Positions 9,506 to 19,844 are shown, numbered from the stretch's first letter. The stretch: 64,000 nt of DNA from Streptococcus respiraculi (GCF_003595525.1 NZ_CP022680.1:1452001-1516000), one strand, 5' to 3'. Translations and numbers: made by a program. Notes: generated by a model from the sequence alone, not told the origin.

Positions 9506-10504
9506 ATGAAAGCAGCACAACACACAAGCTATGACAAACAGAATATTACACTAAGCGTAACTGAAATTGCTAAACCGTCGATTACTAGCAATCAAGTTCT
9601 TATTAAGGTAACAGCAGCAGGAGTCAATCCGCTCGATAACATGATTTCACGTGGAGAAGTCAAGATGATTGTTCCTTATAAGCTACCACAAACTGCTGGA
9701 AATGAAGTGGTTGGCTTGGTAGAAGAAGTAGGATCTAATGTGACGAAATTTGCAGTTGGAGACCGTGTTTTTGGTCGTCTTCCTCTCAATAACATCGGTG
9801 CTTTTGCTGAATACGTAGCAGTTGAGGTTCAAGCATTGGCGAAGGTACCAGATTATTTGACAGATGTGGAAGCAGCTGCGGTTCCGCTCACAGCATTGAC
9901 CATTATGCAGGCCTTGGATTTGATGAAAGCTCAAGCAGGTAAAACTATCTTTATCTCTGGAGGAACAGGGGGTGTTGGTGGTATGGCTATTCCAATTGCG
10001 AAAGCTAAGGGCTTAACCGTTATCACTAATGGTGACGGAGTAAATGGAGAGCGTGTCTTGGCTCTAGGAGCAGATCGTTTCATTGATTACAAGACAGAAG
10101 ATTATACCGAAACCGTGAAAGATGTAGATTACGTTTTGGACACCCTTGGCGGAGCAGAGACTGAAAAGCAAATGTCAATTATGAAAAAAGGTGGGCAATT
10201 AGTTTCCCTTCGAGCGATGCCAAATGGGGACTTTGCCAAACGCATGAATCTACCAAAATGGAAGCAGATTTTATTACAACAAGTTGGACGTAAGTTTGAT
10301 AAAATGGCAGATAAGTACGGTGTTCACTATTATTTCATCTTTGTTGAAAGCAATGGGGAACAGCTACAAGAAGTCGCAGATATTTTCAGCAAACTGCAAA
10401 TTAAACCTTCTATTGATACGGTCTATCCATTTGAGGAAGTGAATGCAGCACTCGATAAGGTCGCTAATGGACGTTCACGCGGAAAAACAGTCCTCAGTTT
10501 TTAG
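9506..10504 (+). CDS. Quinone oxidoreductase-like NAD(P)H-dependent reductase (MDR family)
   Basis: A 332-aa medium-chain dehydrogenase/reductase without catalytic zinc cysteines. It has an N-terminal GroES-like domain, then a Rossmann domain with the GGTGGVGGMAIPIAK nucleotide loop near residue 150. Such enzymes reduce quinones or enones with NADPH. It is first in an operon with an alpha/beta hydrolase (18-bp gap) and an SDR (1-bp gap), preceded by an Rrf2 operator. This points to a quinone or electrophile detoxification unit; substrates are not known. Confidence 0.85.
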   Translation: MKAAQHTSYDKQNITLSVTEIAKPSITSNQVLIKVTAAGVNPLDNMISRGEVKMIVPYKLPQTAGNEVVGLVEEVGSNVTKFAVGDRVFGRLPLNNIGAFAEYVAVEVQALAKVPDYLTDVEAAAVPLTALTIMQALDLMKAQAGKTIFISGGTGGVGGMAIPIAKAKGLTVITNGDGVNGERVLALGADRFIDYKTEDYTETVKDVDYVLDTLGGAETEKQMSIMKKGGQLVSLRAMPNGDFAKRMNLPKWKQILLQQVGRKFDKMADKYGVHYYFIFVESNGEQLQEVADIFSKLQIKPSIDTVYPFEEVNAALDKVANGRSRGKTVLSF

Positions 10505-10522
10505 AAAGAATAGGAGAATTAC

Positions 10523-11359
10523 ATGTCTTACATCACCACAAAAAATCAATATGTGACAGTCGCAGGCCAGCAGATTGCCTATCGTGAGCTTGGGCAAGTG
10601 AAGTCAGCTCTTCCCTTGGTCATGTTAGTGCATTTGGCAGCGACTTTGGATAATTGGGATCCTAAGTTACTGGATCTACTAGCTGAAAAACAGCATGTCA
10701 TCGTAGTAGACCTTCCTGGTGTTGGAGCTAGCCAAGGAAAAGTAGCCCCGACTATACCAGAAATGGCAGAACAAGCTATCGAAATTCTTATGGCACTAGG
10801 CTATGAGCGGATTAACCTCCTTGGTTTATCTATGGGAGGTATGATTGCGCAAGAAATTGTCCGCATCAAAGGTGGTATGGTCAATCGCTTAATCCTAGCT
10901 GGAACAGGTCCCCGTGGTGGACTTGAGATGGATAGGGTGACGGGCAAAACCTTCCGTTACATGCTAAAAGCAGGAATTGAGCGCATTGATCCCAAACGTT
11001 ATATCTTCTATAATCACGATGAGGAAGGCAAAATCGAAGCCAATAAGGTGTTAGGGCGTATGGGCATGAGAAGGGCTGAACATACAGACAAGGATATGAA
11101 TATTCCTGGTTTCTTGACACAATTAAAGGCAATCAAACGTTGGGGCAAGGCTGCTAAAGACGATATGCGCTATATTACCCAGCCGACACTGATTGTTAAT
11201 GGGGAAAAGGATATGCAGGTTCCGACAGAAAATTCGTATGTGATGCATGAGAAGATTGCAGGAAGTAAGTTAATCATTTATCCTAAGGCAGGGCACGGTT
11301 CTATCTTCCAATACGCAGATGAATTTTCCAAAGAATTGCTAGCATTTTTGGAGGCCTAG
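10523..11359 (+). CDS. Alpha/beta-fold hydrolase
   Basis: A 278-aa cytoplasmic alpha/beta hydrolase. The nucleophile elbow GLSMGG is near residue 102, the acid is probably the Asp in NGEKDMQV, and the catalytic His is in KAGHGSIF. The oxyanion segment VHLAATLDNWD is near residue 40, where many relatives have HG. An AGGAG ribosome site precedes ATG. It is the middle gene of the Rrf2-linked operon; the substrate is unknown. Confidence 0.85.
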   Translation: MSYITTKNQYVTVAGQQIAYRELGQVKSALPLVMLVHLAATLDNWDPKLLDLLAEKQHVIVVDLPGVGASQGKVAPTIPEMAEQAIEILMALGYERINLLGLSMGGMIAQEIVRIKGGMVNRLILAGTGPRGGLEMDRVTGKTFRYMLKAGIERIDPKRYIFYNHDEEGKIEANKVLGRMGMRRAEHTDKDMNIPGFLTQLKAIKRWGKAAKDDMRYITQPTLIVNGEKDMQVPTENSYVMHEKIAGSKLIIYPKAGHGSIFQYADEFSKELLAFLEA

Positions 11360-11360
11360 A

Positions 11361-12242
11361 ATGTCTAAAACTATTTTAATCACAGGTTCTACGGATGGAA
11401 TTGGAAAGCACTTGGCTCTGAAATTAGCCAGTGAAGGACATGAAGTCATTCTCCACGGTCGAAATCCGCAAAAATTGGACCAAGCGTTGACGGATATAAG
11501 AGAACAAGTTCCTGTAGCTCGCCTTCATACGTACTTGGCTGATTTATCCCAACTGTCGGATATTTACCGTCTGACGGCTGATCTGAAGCGTGATTTTACC
11601 AAGCTAGATGTTCTTGTGAACAACGCTGGGATTTTTGCAGGTCAAAACCGTCAGCTGACGAAAGAAGGGGTAGAAGTGACCTTTATGCTCTCTGTACTTG
11701 CACCTTATGTCTTGACGACAGAGTTGCTACCGCTATTAGAGAAGGCTGATGCAGGTCGTGTCATTCACACGTCATCCTATATGCATCATTTTGCTAGGAT
11801 TGAGGAAGAGGATTTTTCACTGGAGGAGAACTATACTCCAAGCTTAGCCTATAACAATGCTAAACTCTACACTATCTGGCTGACCCGCTACCAAGCTGAG
11901 CAGTTGGAAAAAGTTGGCTCAAAAGTGACGGTGAATTCTTATCATCCAGGCTTGATTGCCACTAATTTAGTGAAAAATTCGAGAGATGAAAAATCTCAGA
12001 AGTCTCCGTCTGATAGGAGCAATCAGTTTGTCCCTAAGGGCTTAGATGAAGGGATCAAAACAGGCTATTATTTAGCACTCTCAAATGAAGTAGAAAGCCT
12101 TAGCGGACGGTATTTTGACGAGAAACAGGAAAAACGGGTCTCACTCCATGGGTATACTCCTGAAAAAGCTGCAAAACTCATGGATTATTGCCAACAAGCG
12201 GTAGCCAATTACTCAACTTTCTCGGTAAATAAACCTATTTGA
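11361..12242 (+). CDS. Short-chain dehydrogenase/reductase
   Basis: A 293-aa SDR enzyme. The cofactor loop TGSTDGIGKHLA starts near residue 7, the NNAG motif is near residue 87, and the catalytic pair is Y and K in YNNAK. The retinol-dehydrogenase-like layout fits NADP-dependent reduction of carbonyls. It starts one base after the hydrolase stop, with its ribosome site GGAGG inside that gene, so translation is coupled. It is the last gene of the operon before a strong terminator. Confidence 0.87.
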   Translation: MSKTILITGSTDGIGKHLALKLASEGHEVILHGRNPQKLDQALTDIREQVPVARLHTYLADLSQLSDIYRLTADLKRDFTKLDVLVNNAGIFAGQNRQLTKEGVEVTFMLSVLAPYVLTTELLPLLEKADAGRVIHTSSYMHHFARIEEEDFSLEENYTPSLAYNNAKLYTIWLTRYQAEQLEKVGSKVTVNSYHPGLIATNLVKNSRDEKSQKSPSDRSNQFVPKGLDEGIKTGYYLALSNEVESLSGRYFDEKQEKRVSLHGYTPEKAAKLMDYCQQAVANYSTFSVNKPI

Positions 12243-12264
12243 GAAAGACTTTGCCTATAATTAG

Positions 12265-12305
12265 AAAACAAGATTTGAAATGTAGTGCAAATCTTGTTTT
12301 TTATT
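12265..12305 (+). terminator. Strong terminator after the SDR gene
   Basis: Perfect 13-bp arms (AAAACAAGATTTG and CAAATCTTGTTTT) around a 10-base loop, then more Ts. Confidence 0.9.
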
Positions 12306-12428
12306 GCTGTTTTAAGAGTGTTTGTGATAGGACAGCACGATTGTCGGTTTATAGCTTGACAAATCACATTGGGAACGAGTGATTAGCTGATAGAAATAAA
12401 AAGAAGCCCACTCAAAATCGGAAAATCG

Positions 12429-12437
12429 TGATATAAT
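12429..12437 (+). promoter_or_regulatory. Extended -10 promoter of rbgA
   Basis: TGATATAAT is an extended -10 element. No convincing -35 is seen. It lies 55 bp before the rbgA start, which has an AAAGGAATG-type ribosome site. Confidence 0.6.
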
Positions 12438-12492
12438 AGTAGTTGATTATCTAGTGATGAGCGATAGATTAAAAGAAAAGGAATGATATACA

Positions 12493-13344
12493 ATGGCTAC
12501 TATTCAATGGTTTCCAGGCCACATGTCTAAAGCAAGACGGCAGGTGCAGGAAAATCTTAAATTTGTTGATTTTGTAACGATATTGGTGGATGCACGATTG
12601 CCCTTATCGAGCCAAAATCCGATGTTGACAAAGATTGTGGGGGACAAGCCAAAATTATTGATTTTAAACAAGGCAGATTTAGCAGACCCAGTGGCGATCA
12701 AGGAATGGCGAGCTTATTTTGAAGCACAAGGCATTCCAACCTTAACTGTCAATTCCAAGGAACAATCTACCGTCAAAAAAGTAACAGAAGCCGCCAAAAA
12801 ATTGATGCGTGAAAAAATCGAACGTCAAAAAGAACGAGGGATTCAGATTGAAACCTTGCGTACTATGATTATTGGGATTCCCAATGCAGGAAAATCGACG
12901 CTGATGAATCGCTTGGCTGGTAAGAAAATTGCGATAGTTGGCAATAAACCCGGAGTTACCAAGGGGCAGCAGTGGCTCAAGTCCAATAAAGATTTGGAAA
13001 TCCTTGATACACCGGGGATTTTATGGCCAAAATTTGAAGATGAGCAAGTAGCTCTCAAATTGGCTTTGACTGGGGCGATTAAGGATAATCTTCTACCAAT
13101 GGACGAGGTCACGATATTCGGATTGAATTATTTCAAGACACATTATCCAGCAGCCTTGAAAGAACGCTTTAAGCAGATGAATCTGGATGATGAAGCCCCT
13201 GAAATCATCATGGATATGACGAAAAAACTTGGTTTCCGTGAGGACTATGACCGCTTTTATACCTTGTTTGTGAAAGAAGTAAGAGATGGTAAATTAGGTC
13301 TCTATACCCTTGATACAGTTGGTGATGAAGATGGCAACGATTAA
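12493..13344 (+). CDS. rbgA: Ribosome biogenesis GTPase (50S assembly)
   Basis: A circularly permuted GTPase needed for late assembly of the large ribosomal subunit. At 283 aa it shows the permuted motif order: NKAD (G4) at about residue 59 comes before the P-loop GIPNAGKST (G1) and DTPGI (G3). The N-terminal WFPGHMSKA is a family hallmark. Its 3' end overlaps the start of rnhB, a conserved streptococcal pairing (ylqF-rnhB), so the two are co-transcribed. Confidence 0.95.
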   Translation: MATIQWFPGHMSKARRQVQENLKFVDFVTILVDARLPLSSQNPMLTKIVGDKPKLLILNKADLADPVAIKEWRAYFEAQGIPTLTVNSKEQSTVKKVTEAAKKLMREKIERQKERGIQIETLRTMIIGIPNAGKSTLMNRLAGKKIAIVGNKPGVTKGQQWLKSNKDLEILDTPGILWPKFEDEQVALKLALTGAIKDNLLPMDEVTIFGLNYFKTHYPAALKERFKQMNLDDEAPEIIMDMTKKLGFREDYDRFYTLFVKEVRDGKLGLYTLDTVGDEDGND

Positions 13345-14122
13345 GGAAATAAAAGACCTCCTTGAGACCATCACAGATAAAGAGGACACGCGTTTAGAGG
13401 AACTGGCTAAGGATACTCGAGCGGGGGTGCAAGCCCTACTCCAGAAGAAACACAAGGATTTTCTGGCAGAAGAAGCAGAAGATGCTCGTTTAGAGCACAT
13501 GCTTTCCTATGAAAAAAACTTGTATGCGCAAGGAATTGAATTGATTGCAGGCATTGATGAGGTCGGTCGTGGCCCCTTAGCAGGTCCTGTTGTAGCAGCT
13601 GCCGTTATATTGCCAAAGGGTTGTAAAATTCGCTTTTTAAATGACTCAAAAAAAATTCCCAAAAACAAACACCAAGTCATTTATGAAGAAATCATGGATC
13701 AGGCAGTAGCAGTAGGAATTGGAATTAAGGACAGTCAAGTCATTGACCAAGTAAATATCTACGAAGCGACCAAGTTAGCCATGCTTGAGGCTTTAGAGCA
13801 ATTAGCTGTTCGTCCACAGCATTTGCTGATTGACGCAATGAGATTGAATACGCCGATTGCACAGACCTCTATTATCAAAGGAGATGCCAACAGCCTGTCC
13901 ATCGCTGCTGCTAGCATTGTCGCAAAGGTGACAAGAGATTGTTTGATGGCTGAGTTTGAGGCGAAGTATCCAGGATATGATTTTGCTAAAAACGCAGGTT
14001 ATGGAACCGCCAAACACTTGGAAGGCCTGCATGAAAAAGGTGTGACCCCCATTCACCGTAAGAGCTTTGAACCGATTAAATCAATGCTTAAGAAGAAAGG
14101 GAGCAAATATGACAGAACGTGA
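13331..14122 (+). CDS. rnhB: Ribonuclease HII
   Basis: Cleaves RNA in RNA-DNA hybrids and starts ribonucleotide excision repair. The [15 protein letters not shown] motif has the first Asp-Glu of the DEDD active site; LIDAM and the [11 protein letters not shown] segment supply further conserved residues. I chose ATG at 13331 (MATIKEI, 263 aa), inside the end of rbgA, because the longer frame begins with TTG and overlaps further. A 14-bp overlap with rbgA implies coupled translation. Confidence 0.93.
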   Translation: MATIKEIKDLLETITDKEDTRLEELAKDTRAGVQALLQKKHKDFLAEEAEDARLEHMLSYEKNLYAQGIELIAGIDEVGRGPLAGPVVAAAVILPKGCKIRFLNDSKKIPKNKHQVIYEEIMDQAVAVGIGIKDSQVIDQVNIYEATKLAMLEALEQLAVRPQHLLIDAMRLNTPIAQTSIIKGDANSLSIAAASIVAKVTRDCLMAEFEAKYPGYDFAKNAGYGTAKHLEGLHEKGVTPIHRKSFEPIKSMLKKKGSKYDRT

Positions 14123-14663
14123 AAAAATGCTAGCGGGCAAACTATACGATGCTAGCGATGCAGAATTAGTCCAGTTACGCAGCTTGGCACGTCGCTATCG
14201 CATGGAATTTAATCAAGAACTAGATAGTACAAAACGGAGCGAATTGCTTAAATCATGGTTTGGGAAAACTGGTAATCAGATTTATATTGAGCCAGATTTT
14301 GCTTGTGACTATGGTTGTCATATTTACGTAGGAGAAAATTTTTACGCTAATTTCAATTGCACATTTTTAGATGTTTGTCCGATTAGGATTGGTGATAATG
14401 CCATGTTAGGCCCCAATGTACAACTTCTTACTCCGCTTCATCCCTTGGAGGCAAACGAACGGATTTCAGGTATGGAATATGGTAAACCAATTACAATTGG
14501 AGACAATTTCTGGGCTGGTGGTGGTGTGACGATTCTCCCAGGCGTTTCTTTAGGGAATAACGTTGTCGTGGGTGCTGGTTCTGTTGTGACCAAATCTTTT
14601 GGAGATAATCTTGTCCTAGCGGGTAATCCTGCTCGTATTATCCAGACACTTGACTTTCCCTAA
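14109..14663 (+). CDS. Sugar O-acetyltransferase (Maa/LacA type)
   Basis: A left-handed beta-helix acetyltransferase that transfers acetyl from acetyl-CoA to sugars. At 184 aa it has the N-terminal Mac domain ([17 protein letters not shown]), hexapeptide repeats ([28 protein letters not shown]) and the catalytic His in [10 protein letters not shown]. The ATG at 14109 follows AAAGGGAG and overlaps rnhB by 14 bp. Physiological substrate is unknown; maltose or galactoside acetylation is the family annotation. Confidence 0.88.
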   Translation: MTEREKMLAGKLYDASDAELVQLRSLARRYRMEFNQELDSTKRSELLKSWFGKTGNQIYIEPDFACDYGCHIYVGENFYANFNCTFLDVCPIRIGDNAMLGPNVQLLTPLHPLEANERISGMEYGKPITIGDNFWAGGGVTILPGVSLGNNVVVGAGSVVTKSFGDNLVLAGNPARIIQTLDFP

Positions 14664-14694
14664 AGCCCTCGATTGTGTGATTCTAGAAAGAACT

Positions 14695-15013
14695 AGGCTA
14701 ATTTGATTAGCATCAGAATGTAGACAAACCTCACAATTCAGAAAAAATACAAATATATTTAAGTTTCTGTAGTTTTAAGATTAGAAAATTTGCGAGCACA
14801 ATACCGCCACCTCCGCCGTGCTAAAAGTGGGAGTGAGACAGAAGTCGTGTTTTCATTGAAATCGATTATCCTCGCTCCTTTGTTTCTGGGCTCGGGCTAA
14901 AATAATCCACTGGATTATTTTACTACGAAGGGAATCGCTGATGTCCGAAAGCACATGAGGATGGTGGCAATAAAAAGGCTTTTTCTTCAAGCTGAGGCTA
15001 ATTTGATTAGCAT
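14695..15013. repeat. Intergenic region bounded by 19-bp direct repeats
   Basis: No gene is seen between 14664 and 15132. A 19-bp sequence (AGGCTAATTTGATTAGCAT) occurs at 14695-14713 and again at 14995-15013, exactly 300 bp apart. Each copy contains a GCTAAT-ATTAGC palindrome. Between them are a palindrome AAATAATCCA/TGGATTATTT and a block GTGGGAGTGAGACAGAAGTCG of a kind I recall as common in streptococcal intergenic DNA. It may be an inserted non-coding element. Confidence 0.5.
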
Positions 15014-15028
15014 TACTTGAGGTTGCCA

Positions 15029-15064
15029 AAAAATCTTAGCATACGATGTTAGGATTTTTTCTTT
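15029..15064 (+). terminator. Terminator upstream of dprA
   Basis: AAATCTTAGCAT pairs with ATGTTAGGATTT around a short loop and is followed by a T-rich tract. It isolates dprA from upstream transcription. Confidence 0.7.
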
Positions 15065-15105
15065 TTGAAAAATATGAATAATTTATACAGAAAAATAAAT
15101 TTTTT

Positions 15106-15113
15106 TACGAATA
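15106..15113 (+). promoter_or_regulatory. ComX (SigX) combox of dprA
   Basis: TACGAATA preceded by a T tract is the exact streptococcal combox (cin-box) read by the competence sigma factor. It lies only 20 bp before the ATG, so the competence transcript has a very short leader. Confidence 0.85.
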
Positions 15114-15132
15114 AAGAAGGAGAGGTGAAAAA

Positions 15133-15975
15133 ATGAATAACTTTGAATTATTTACATTAAAAAAAGCAGGATTAACAAATCTGCAAATCCATAAGGTATT
15201 GGCAGCTCAAGATAGTCATAAAAAATCATTATCGCTTAAATCAATAGCTCTTTATTCCACGTGTAAAAATCCTGTCATATTCATCGAAAAATATAAACAG
15301 CTGGATCTTAAAAGATGTCGAGAGGAGTTTAATCGCTTTCCTTCTTTTTCCATTTTAGATGACATTTATCCATTAGAGCTAAAACAGATGTATAACCCAC
15401 CGGTTTTGCTGTTTTATCAGGGAGATCTTAGTTTGTTGGAACATCCTAAACTTGGAGTAGTTGGAGCCCGTTCAGCAAGTACAACGGGTACTCAGTCAAT
15501 CAAAAAAATCATCAACGAATTGAACAACCGTTTTGTGATTGTCAGTGGTTTAGCTAGGGGAATTGATACAGCAGCTCACATGGCTACTTTAAAAAATGGT
15601 GGTAAGACGATTGCTGTTATTGGGAGCGGATTAGATGTCGCTTATCCAAAAGAAAATAGAAGATTACAAGCCTATATTGCCAAACATCACTTAATCTTAT
15701 CCGAATACACAGCTAGAGACCAGCCACTCAAGTACCATTTTCCTGAGCGAAATCGGATTATCGCAGGTTTGTCACAAGGAATTATTGTGGCAGAAGCAAA
15801 AATGCGCTCCGGTAGCCTGATTACCTGCGAGTATGCATTAAATGAAGGACGGGATATTTTTGTTATTCCAGGCAGTATTACAGACGAAAAATCTGTAGGT
15901 TGTCATTTTCTAATTCAAGAGGGCGCAAAGTGCATTACATCAGGGATTGATGTCCTTTCAGAATACAAAATCTAA
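15133..15975 (+). CDS. dprA: DNA processing protein, RecA loader of transformation
   Basis: DprA binds incoming single-stranded DNA and loads RecA during natural transformation; in pneumococcus it also shuts off competence. At 280 aa it has the Rossmann-like fold with GVVGARSAS, SGLARGIDTAAH, IAVIGSGLD and the FPERNRIIAGLS motif. The N-terminal SAM-like region is present. A combox precedes it and topA follows. It is a late competence gene and evidence that this strain is built to be transformable. Confidence 0.95.
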   Translation: MNNFELFTLKKAGLTNLQIHKVLAAQDSHKKSLSLKSIALYSTCKNPVIFIEKYKQLDLKRCREEFNRFPSFSILDDIYPLELKQMYNPPVLLFYQGDLSLLEHPKLGVVGARSASTTGTQSIKKIINELNNRFVIVSGLARGIDTAAHMATLKNGGKTIAVIGSGLDVAYPKENRRLQAYIAKHHLILSEYTARDQPLKYHFPERNRIIAGLSQGIIVAEAKMRSGSLITCEYALNEGRDIFVIPGSITDEKSVGCHFLIQEGAKCITSGIDVLSEYKI

Positions 15976-16005
15976 AATGAGTTTTCCTATAGGAAAAGAA
16001 AAATC

Positions 16006-16049
16006 TTGACACTTACCTAAAAATAGTATATTCTTTTTGGTGCTATACT
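16006..16049 (+). promoter_or_regulatory. topA promoter region
   Basis: TTGACA at 16006 is followed by TATATT at 16027 (15-bp spacing) and by an extended -10 TGCTATACT at 16041-16049. Either could drive topA. A small TTTTCC/GGAAAA palindrome just after the dprA stop precedes it. Confidence 0.55.
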
Positions 16050-16077
16050 AGTTTAAAAATATTGTAAAGGTAAGAAT

Positions 16078-18162
16078 ATGGTAACAACGAAGAAAAAAGC
16101 AACTACTAAGAAAAATTTAGTCATCGTGGAGTCGCCAGCAAAGGCCAAAACGATTGAAAAATATTTAGGACGCAATTACAAGGTTGTTGCCTCAGTCGGA
16201 CATATCCGTGATTTGAAAAAATCCAGCATGTCGATTGATTTTGACAATAATTATGAGCCAGAATATATCAATATTCGTGGAAAGGGGCCACTCATTAACG
16301 ACTTAAAAAAAGAAGCCAAAAAAGCCAAACAAGTCTTTCTCGCCAGTGACCCGGATCGCGAAGGAGAAGCAATTTCTTGGCATTTGGCTCATATTTTGGG
16401 GCTGGATGAAAAGGATAAAAACCGTGTTGTTTTTAATGAGATTACAAAAGACGCAGTAAAAAACGCCTTTAAAGAGCCACGTGCCATTGACCATGATTTG
16501 GTTGATGCCCAGCAGGCTCGTCGTGTTTTAGACCGCATTGTGGGGTATTCGATTTCTCCTATTTTATGGAAAAAAGTCAAAAAAGGCTTGTCGGCGGGTC
16601 GTGTGCAATCCGTAGCCCTAAAACTAATTATTGACCGTGAAAATGAAATCAACAATTTCAAACCAGAAGAATACTGGACCATTGACGGAACCTTTAAAAA
16701 GGGGACCAAGAAATTCCAAGCTAGTTTCTATGGTGTAGATGATAAGAAGCTCAAGTTAGAGAACAATGAGCAGGTCAAAGAAGTCCTAGCACGTATTAAA
16801 GGCGATGAGTTTTCGGTTGATAAGGTAGAACGCAAGGAGCGTAAGCGTAATGCACCATTGCCGTATACAACTTCAACCTTGCAGATGGATGCGGCTAATA
16901 AAATTAATTTTCGGACCCGTAAGACCATGATGGTCGCTCAGCAATTGTATGAAGGAGTGAGCCTTGGAACAGGTGGGACACAAGGTTTGATTACCTATAT
17001 GCGTACCGATTCAACTCGAATCAGTCCAGTCGCTCAGGCACAGGCAGCAGATTTTATTACTGAGCGTTTCGGGTCTAAGTATTCTAAGCACGGTAGCAAA
17101 GTCAAAAATGCTTCTGGAGCCCAAGATGCCCATGAAGCGATTCGTCCGTCCAATGTCCAATTAACGCCTGAGTCCATTGCTAAATATCTAGACAAGGATC
17201 AATTGCGCCTCTATTCTCTAATTTGGAATCGATTTGTAGCTAGTCAAATGACAGCAGCAATCTTTGACACCATGAGTGTGCGTTTGGAGCAAAATGGTGT
17301 CTTATTTACCGCAAACGGTAGCCAGGTTAAATTTGACGGTTATATGGCTGTTTATAATGATTCAGACAAGAGCAAGATGTTGCCGGATATGGAAGTCGGT
17401 GACAAGGTGCAGCGTGTCTTGACCAAGCCAGAACAACATTTCACTCAGCCACCTGCCCGCTACTCAGAAGCAACCTTGATTAAGACGTTAGAAGAAAATG
17501 GTGTTGGCCGTCCGTCAACCTATGCGCCAACCATCGAAACCATTCAAAAACGCTACTATGTGAAGTTGGCTGCCAAGCGCTTTGAGCCGACAGAACTAGG
17601 TGAGATTGTCAATAAATTGATTGTCGAATTCTTCCCAGATATTGTCAATGTAACCTTTACGGCTGAAATGGAACAGAAACTCGATGATGTAGAGGTTGGA
17701 AAGGCGCAATGGCAGAAGATTATTGATAGTTTTTACCAGCCGTTCAAGGTTGAATTAGCCAAGGCTGAAACAGAGATTGAAAAAATTCAAATCAAGGATG
17801 AGCCCGCTGGTTTTGATTGTGATGTTTGTGGCCATGAAATGGTGATTAAATTAGGGCGTTTTGGCAAATTCTATGCTTGTAGCAATTTCCCAGATTGCCG
17901 TAATACCAAGCAGATTACGAAAGAAATAGGTGTAACCTGTCCTGAATGTCACAAAGGGCAAGTCATCGAACGCAAGAGTAAGCGCAATCGTGTTTTTTAT
18001 GGTTGCGATCGCTATCCAGAATGCGAATTTACTTCATGGGATAAGCCGATTGGGCGTGATTGTCCAAAATGTCAACACTACCTTGTTGAAAAGAAAGTAC
18101 GGGGTGGTGGCAAGCAAGTTGTCTGTCCAAATGGTGATTACGAAGAAAAAAAGGTTAAATAA
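16078..18162 (+). CDS. topA: DNA topoisomerase I
   Basis: Type IA topoisomerase that relaxes negative supercoils. At 694 aa it has the N-terminal Toprim domain ([17 protein letters not shown] and the acidic DPDREGEA), the catalytic Tyr in [12 protein letters not shown], and three C-terminal zinc ribbons ([24 protein letters not shown]) of which the first two have the complete four-Cys pattern. AAGGTAAG precedes the ATG. It follows dprA but has its own promoter. Confidence 0.97.
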   Translation: MVTTKKKATTKKNLVIVESPAKAKTIEKYLGRNYKVVASVGHIRDLKKSSMSIDFDNNYEPEYINIRGKGPLINDLKKEAKKAKQVFLASDPDREGEAISWHLAHILGLDEKDKNRVVFNEITKDAVKNAFKEPRAIDHDLVDAQQARRVLDRIVGYSISPILWKKVKKGLSAGRVQSVALKLIIDRENEINNFKPEEYWTIDGTFKKGTKKFQASFYGVDDKKLKLENNEQVKEVLARIKGDEFSVDKVERKERKRNAPLPYTTSTLQMDAANKINFRTRKTMMVAQQLYEGVSLGTGGTQGLITYMRTDSTRISPVAQAQAADFITERFGSKYSKHGSKVKNASGAQDAHEAIRPSNVQLTPESIAKYLDKDQLRLYSLIWNRFVASQMTAAIFDTMSVRLEQNGVLFTANGSQVKFDGYMAVYNDSDKSKMLPDMEVGDKVQRVLTKPEQHFTQPPARYSEATLIKTLEENGVGRPSTYAPTIETIQKRYYVKLAAKRFEPTELGEIVNKLIVEFFPDIVNVTFTAEMEQKLDDVEVGKAQWQKIIDSFYQPFKVELAKAETEIEKIQIKDEPAGFDCDVCGHEMVIKLGRFGKFYACSNFPDCRNTKQITKEIGVTCPECHKGQVIERKSKRNRVFYGCDRYPECEFTSWDKPIGRDCPKCQHYLVEKKVRGGGKQVVCPNGDYEEKKVK

Positions 18163-18252
18163 GAAGGAACCGCTAAATCGTAAAAATGGGTCAATGATTA
18201 AAACTAAGAACTGATCCTCTACCATACAGGTTCTTCTTAAAAGATTACCTTG

Positions 18253-18286
18253 TCTGCCATAGGTGGAATCCTATGGTAGATTTTTT
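18253..18286 (+). terminator. topA terminator
   Basis: TCTGCCATAGG and CCTATGGTAGA arms around a six-base loop, followed by six Ts. Confidence 0.9.
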
Positions 18287-18327
18287 GATTTCATCATTTG
18301 ATCAAACATATTGCTTATTCTATTTAA

Positions 18328-18452
18328 TTGGTCTTTGATCGAATTTATGTTATGATAAACAAGTATCAAATTAGAAAGGTTCAGATGTGGGTAGCCCCCA
18401 CATCTGGGAAATGAATGGTAGCATAATCTCCTTTTCCATTCATTTTTAGAGG
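18328..18452 (+). promoter_or_regulatory. trmFO promoter and structured 5' leader
   Basis: TTGGTC, a 17-bp spacer and TATGAT with an upstream TG form a good promoter at 18328-18356. The leader of about 100 nt holds two hairpins. The first has perfect 10-bp arms CAGATGTGGG/CCCACATCTG (18382-18406). The second has arms AAATGAATGG/CCATTCATTT (18410-18445) followed by a few Ts. The second resembles a weak terminator, so attenuation is possible. Confidence 0.55.
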
Positions 18453-18462
18453 TATTAGTCTA

Positions 18463-19809
18463 TTGTCTCAATCCTATATTACAGTCATTGGAGCTGGTTT
18501 AGCTGGCTCTGAAGCAGCTTATCAAATTGCAAAACAGGGAATTCCTGTCAAACTTTATGAGATGCGGGGCGTAAAAGCAACACCCCAACATAAGACAGAT
18601 CACTTTGCAGAATTGGTTTGTTCTAATTCTCTGCGTGGCGATAGCTTGACCAATGCAGTCGGTCTCTTAAAAGAGGAAATGCGCCGTTTGGATTCGATTA
18701 TTATGAAAGCAGCGGAACAGACCCGCGTCCCAGCTGGAGGAGCCTTGGCTGTTGACCGAGAAGGTTTTTCACAAATGGTGACAGATGAATTGCAGCAACA
18801 TCCTCTGATTGAAGTCATTCGTGAGGAGATTACAGACTTACCAACTGACGGCATTACCGTTATTGCGACAGGTCCTCTGACGAGCGATGCCTTGGCAGAA
18901 AAAATCCACGCATTCAACGGTGGAGCTGGTTTTTACTTTTATGATGCGGCGGCGCCGATTGTTGATGTCAATACGATTGATATGGACAAGGTCTATCTAA
19001 AATCCCGCTATGACAAGGGAGAAGCTGCCTACCTTAATGCTCCAATGACCAAGGAACAGTTTATGGCCTTTCACGATGCTCTTGTCAATGCAGAGGAAGC
19101 GCCTCTTAATTCTTTTGAAAAAGAAAAGTATTTTGAAGGGTGTATGCCGATTGAGGTCATGGCAAAACGCGGGGTGAAAACCATGCTTTATGGACCAATG
19201 AAACCAGTTGGACTGGAATATCCAGAAGATTATACCGGTCCACGTGATGGAGAATTTAAAACACCCTATGCTGTCGTTCAACTACGTCAGGACAATGCCG
19301 CAGGCAGCTTGTATAATATTGTCGGCTTCCAAACTCATCTGAAATGGGGCGAGCAAAAGCGGGTCTTCCAAATGATTCCAGGACTTGAAAACGCTGAATT
19401 TGTTCGCTATGGGGTGATGCACCGCAATTCCTACATGGATTCGCCCAATCTTTTGACGCAAACTTTTCGTTCTAAGAAAAATCCGCAGCTCTTCTTTGCT
19501 GGTCAAATGACAGGGGTTGAAGGCTATGTTGAGTCTGCGGCGTCTGGCCTCGTAGCCGGTATCAACGCAGCTCGCTTGTTCAAAAATGAAGAAGAAATCA
19601 TCTTCCCTGAGACAACGGCAATTGGAAGTTTACCGCACTATGTCACTCATGCAGATAGCAAGCATTTCCAACCGATGAATGTTAATTTTGGCATTATCAA
19701 AGAGTTGGACGGTCCTCGCATTCGTGATAAAAAAGAACGCTATGAGAAAATCGCTGAACGCGCCTTGGCAGACTTGAGCCAGTGTATAGAAGTGTTGAAT
19801 AATCAGTAA
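18463..19809 (+). CDS. trmFO: Methylenetetrahydrofolate-tRNA-(uracil-5-)-methyltransferase
   Basis: Makes the m5U54 base in the tRNA T-loop, using methylene-THF and FAD instead of SAM. The FAD motif [16 protein letters not shown] is at the N terminus and the conserved LVCSNSLRG segment follows. At 448 aa it has the expected length. The start is TTG at 18463, with AGAGG about ten bases upstream; no ATG fits the conserved N terminus [11 protein letters not shown]. Confidence 0.95.
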   Translation: MSQSYITVIGAGLAGSEAAYQIAKQGIPVKLYEMRGVKATPQHKTDHFAELVCSNSLRGDSLTNAVGLLKEEMRRLDSIIMKAAEQTRVPAGGALAVDREGFSQMVTDELQQHPLIEVIREEITDLPTDGITVIATGPLTSDALAEKIHAFNGGAGFYFYDAAAPIVDVNTIDMDKVYLKSRYDKGEAAYLNAPMTKEQFMAFHDALVNAEEAPLNSFEKEKYFEGCMPIEVMAKRGVKTMLYGPMKPVGLEYPEDYTGPRDGEFKTPYAVVQLRQDNAAGSLYNIVGFQTHLKWGEQKRVFQMIPGLENAEFVRYGVMHRNSYMDSPNLLTQTFRSKKNPQLFFAGQMTGVEGYVESAASGLVAGINAARLFKNEEEIIFPETTAIGSLPHYVTHADSKHFQPMNVNFGIIKELDGPRIRDKKERYEKIAERALADLSQCIEVLNNQ

Positions 19810-19810
19810 A

Positions 19811-19833
19811 GGCTAGGTTTTCCTAGCTTTTTT
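19811..19833 (+). terminator. trmFO terminator
   Basis: GCTAGG and CCTAGC arms around TTTT, followed by six Ts, directly after the stop. Confidence 0.85.
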
Positions 19834-19844
19834 GACAATCTAGC

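Noticed and set aside
12301..12428. Possible small gene or RNA before rbgA
   Set aside because: No start, ribosome site or stable structure beyond the rbgA promoter was seen.
18163..18252. Short frames downstream of topA
   Set aside because: They are frame shadows of the topA 3' end and the terminator region, without translation signals.
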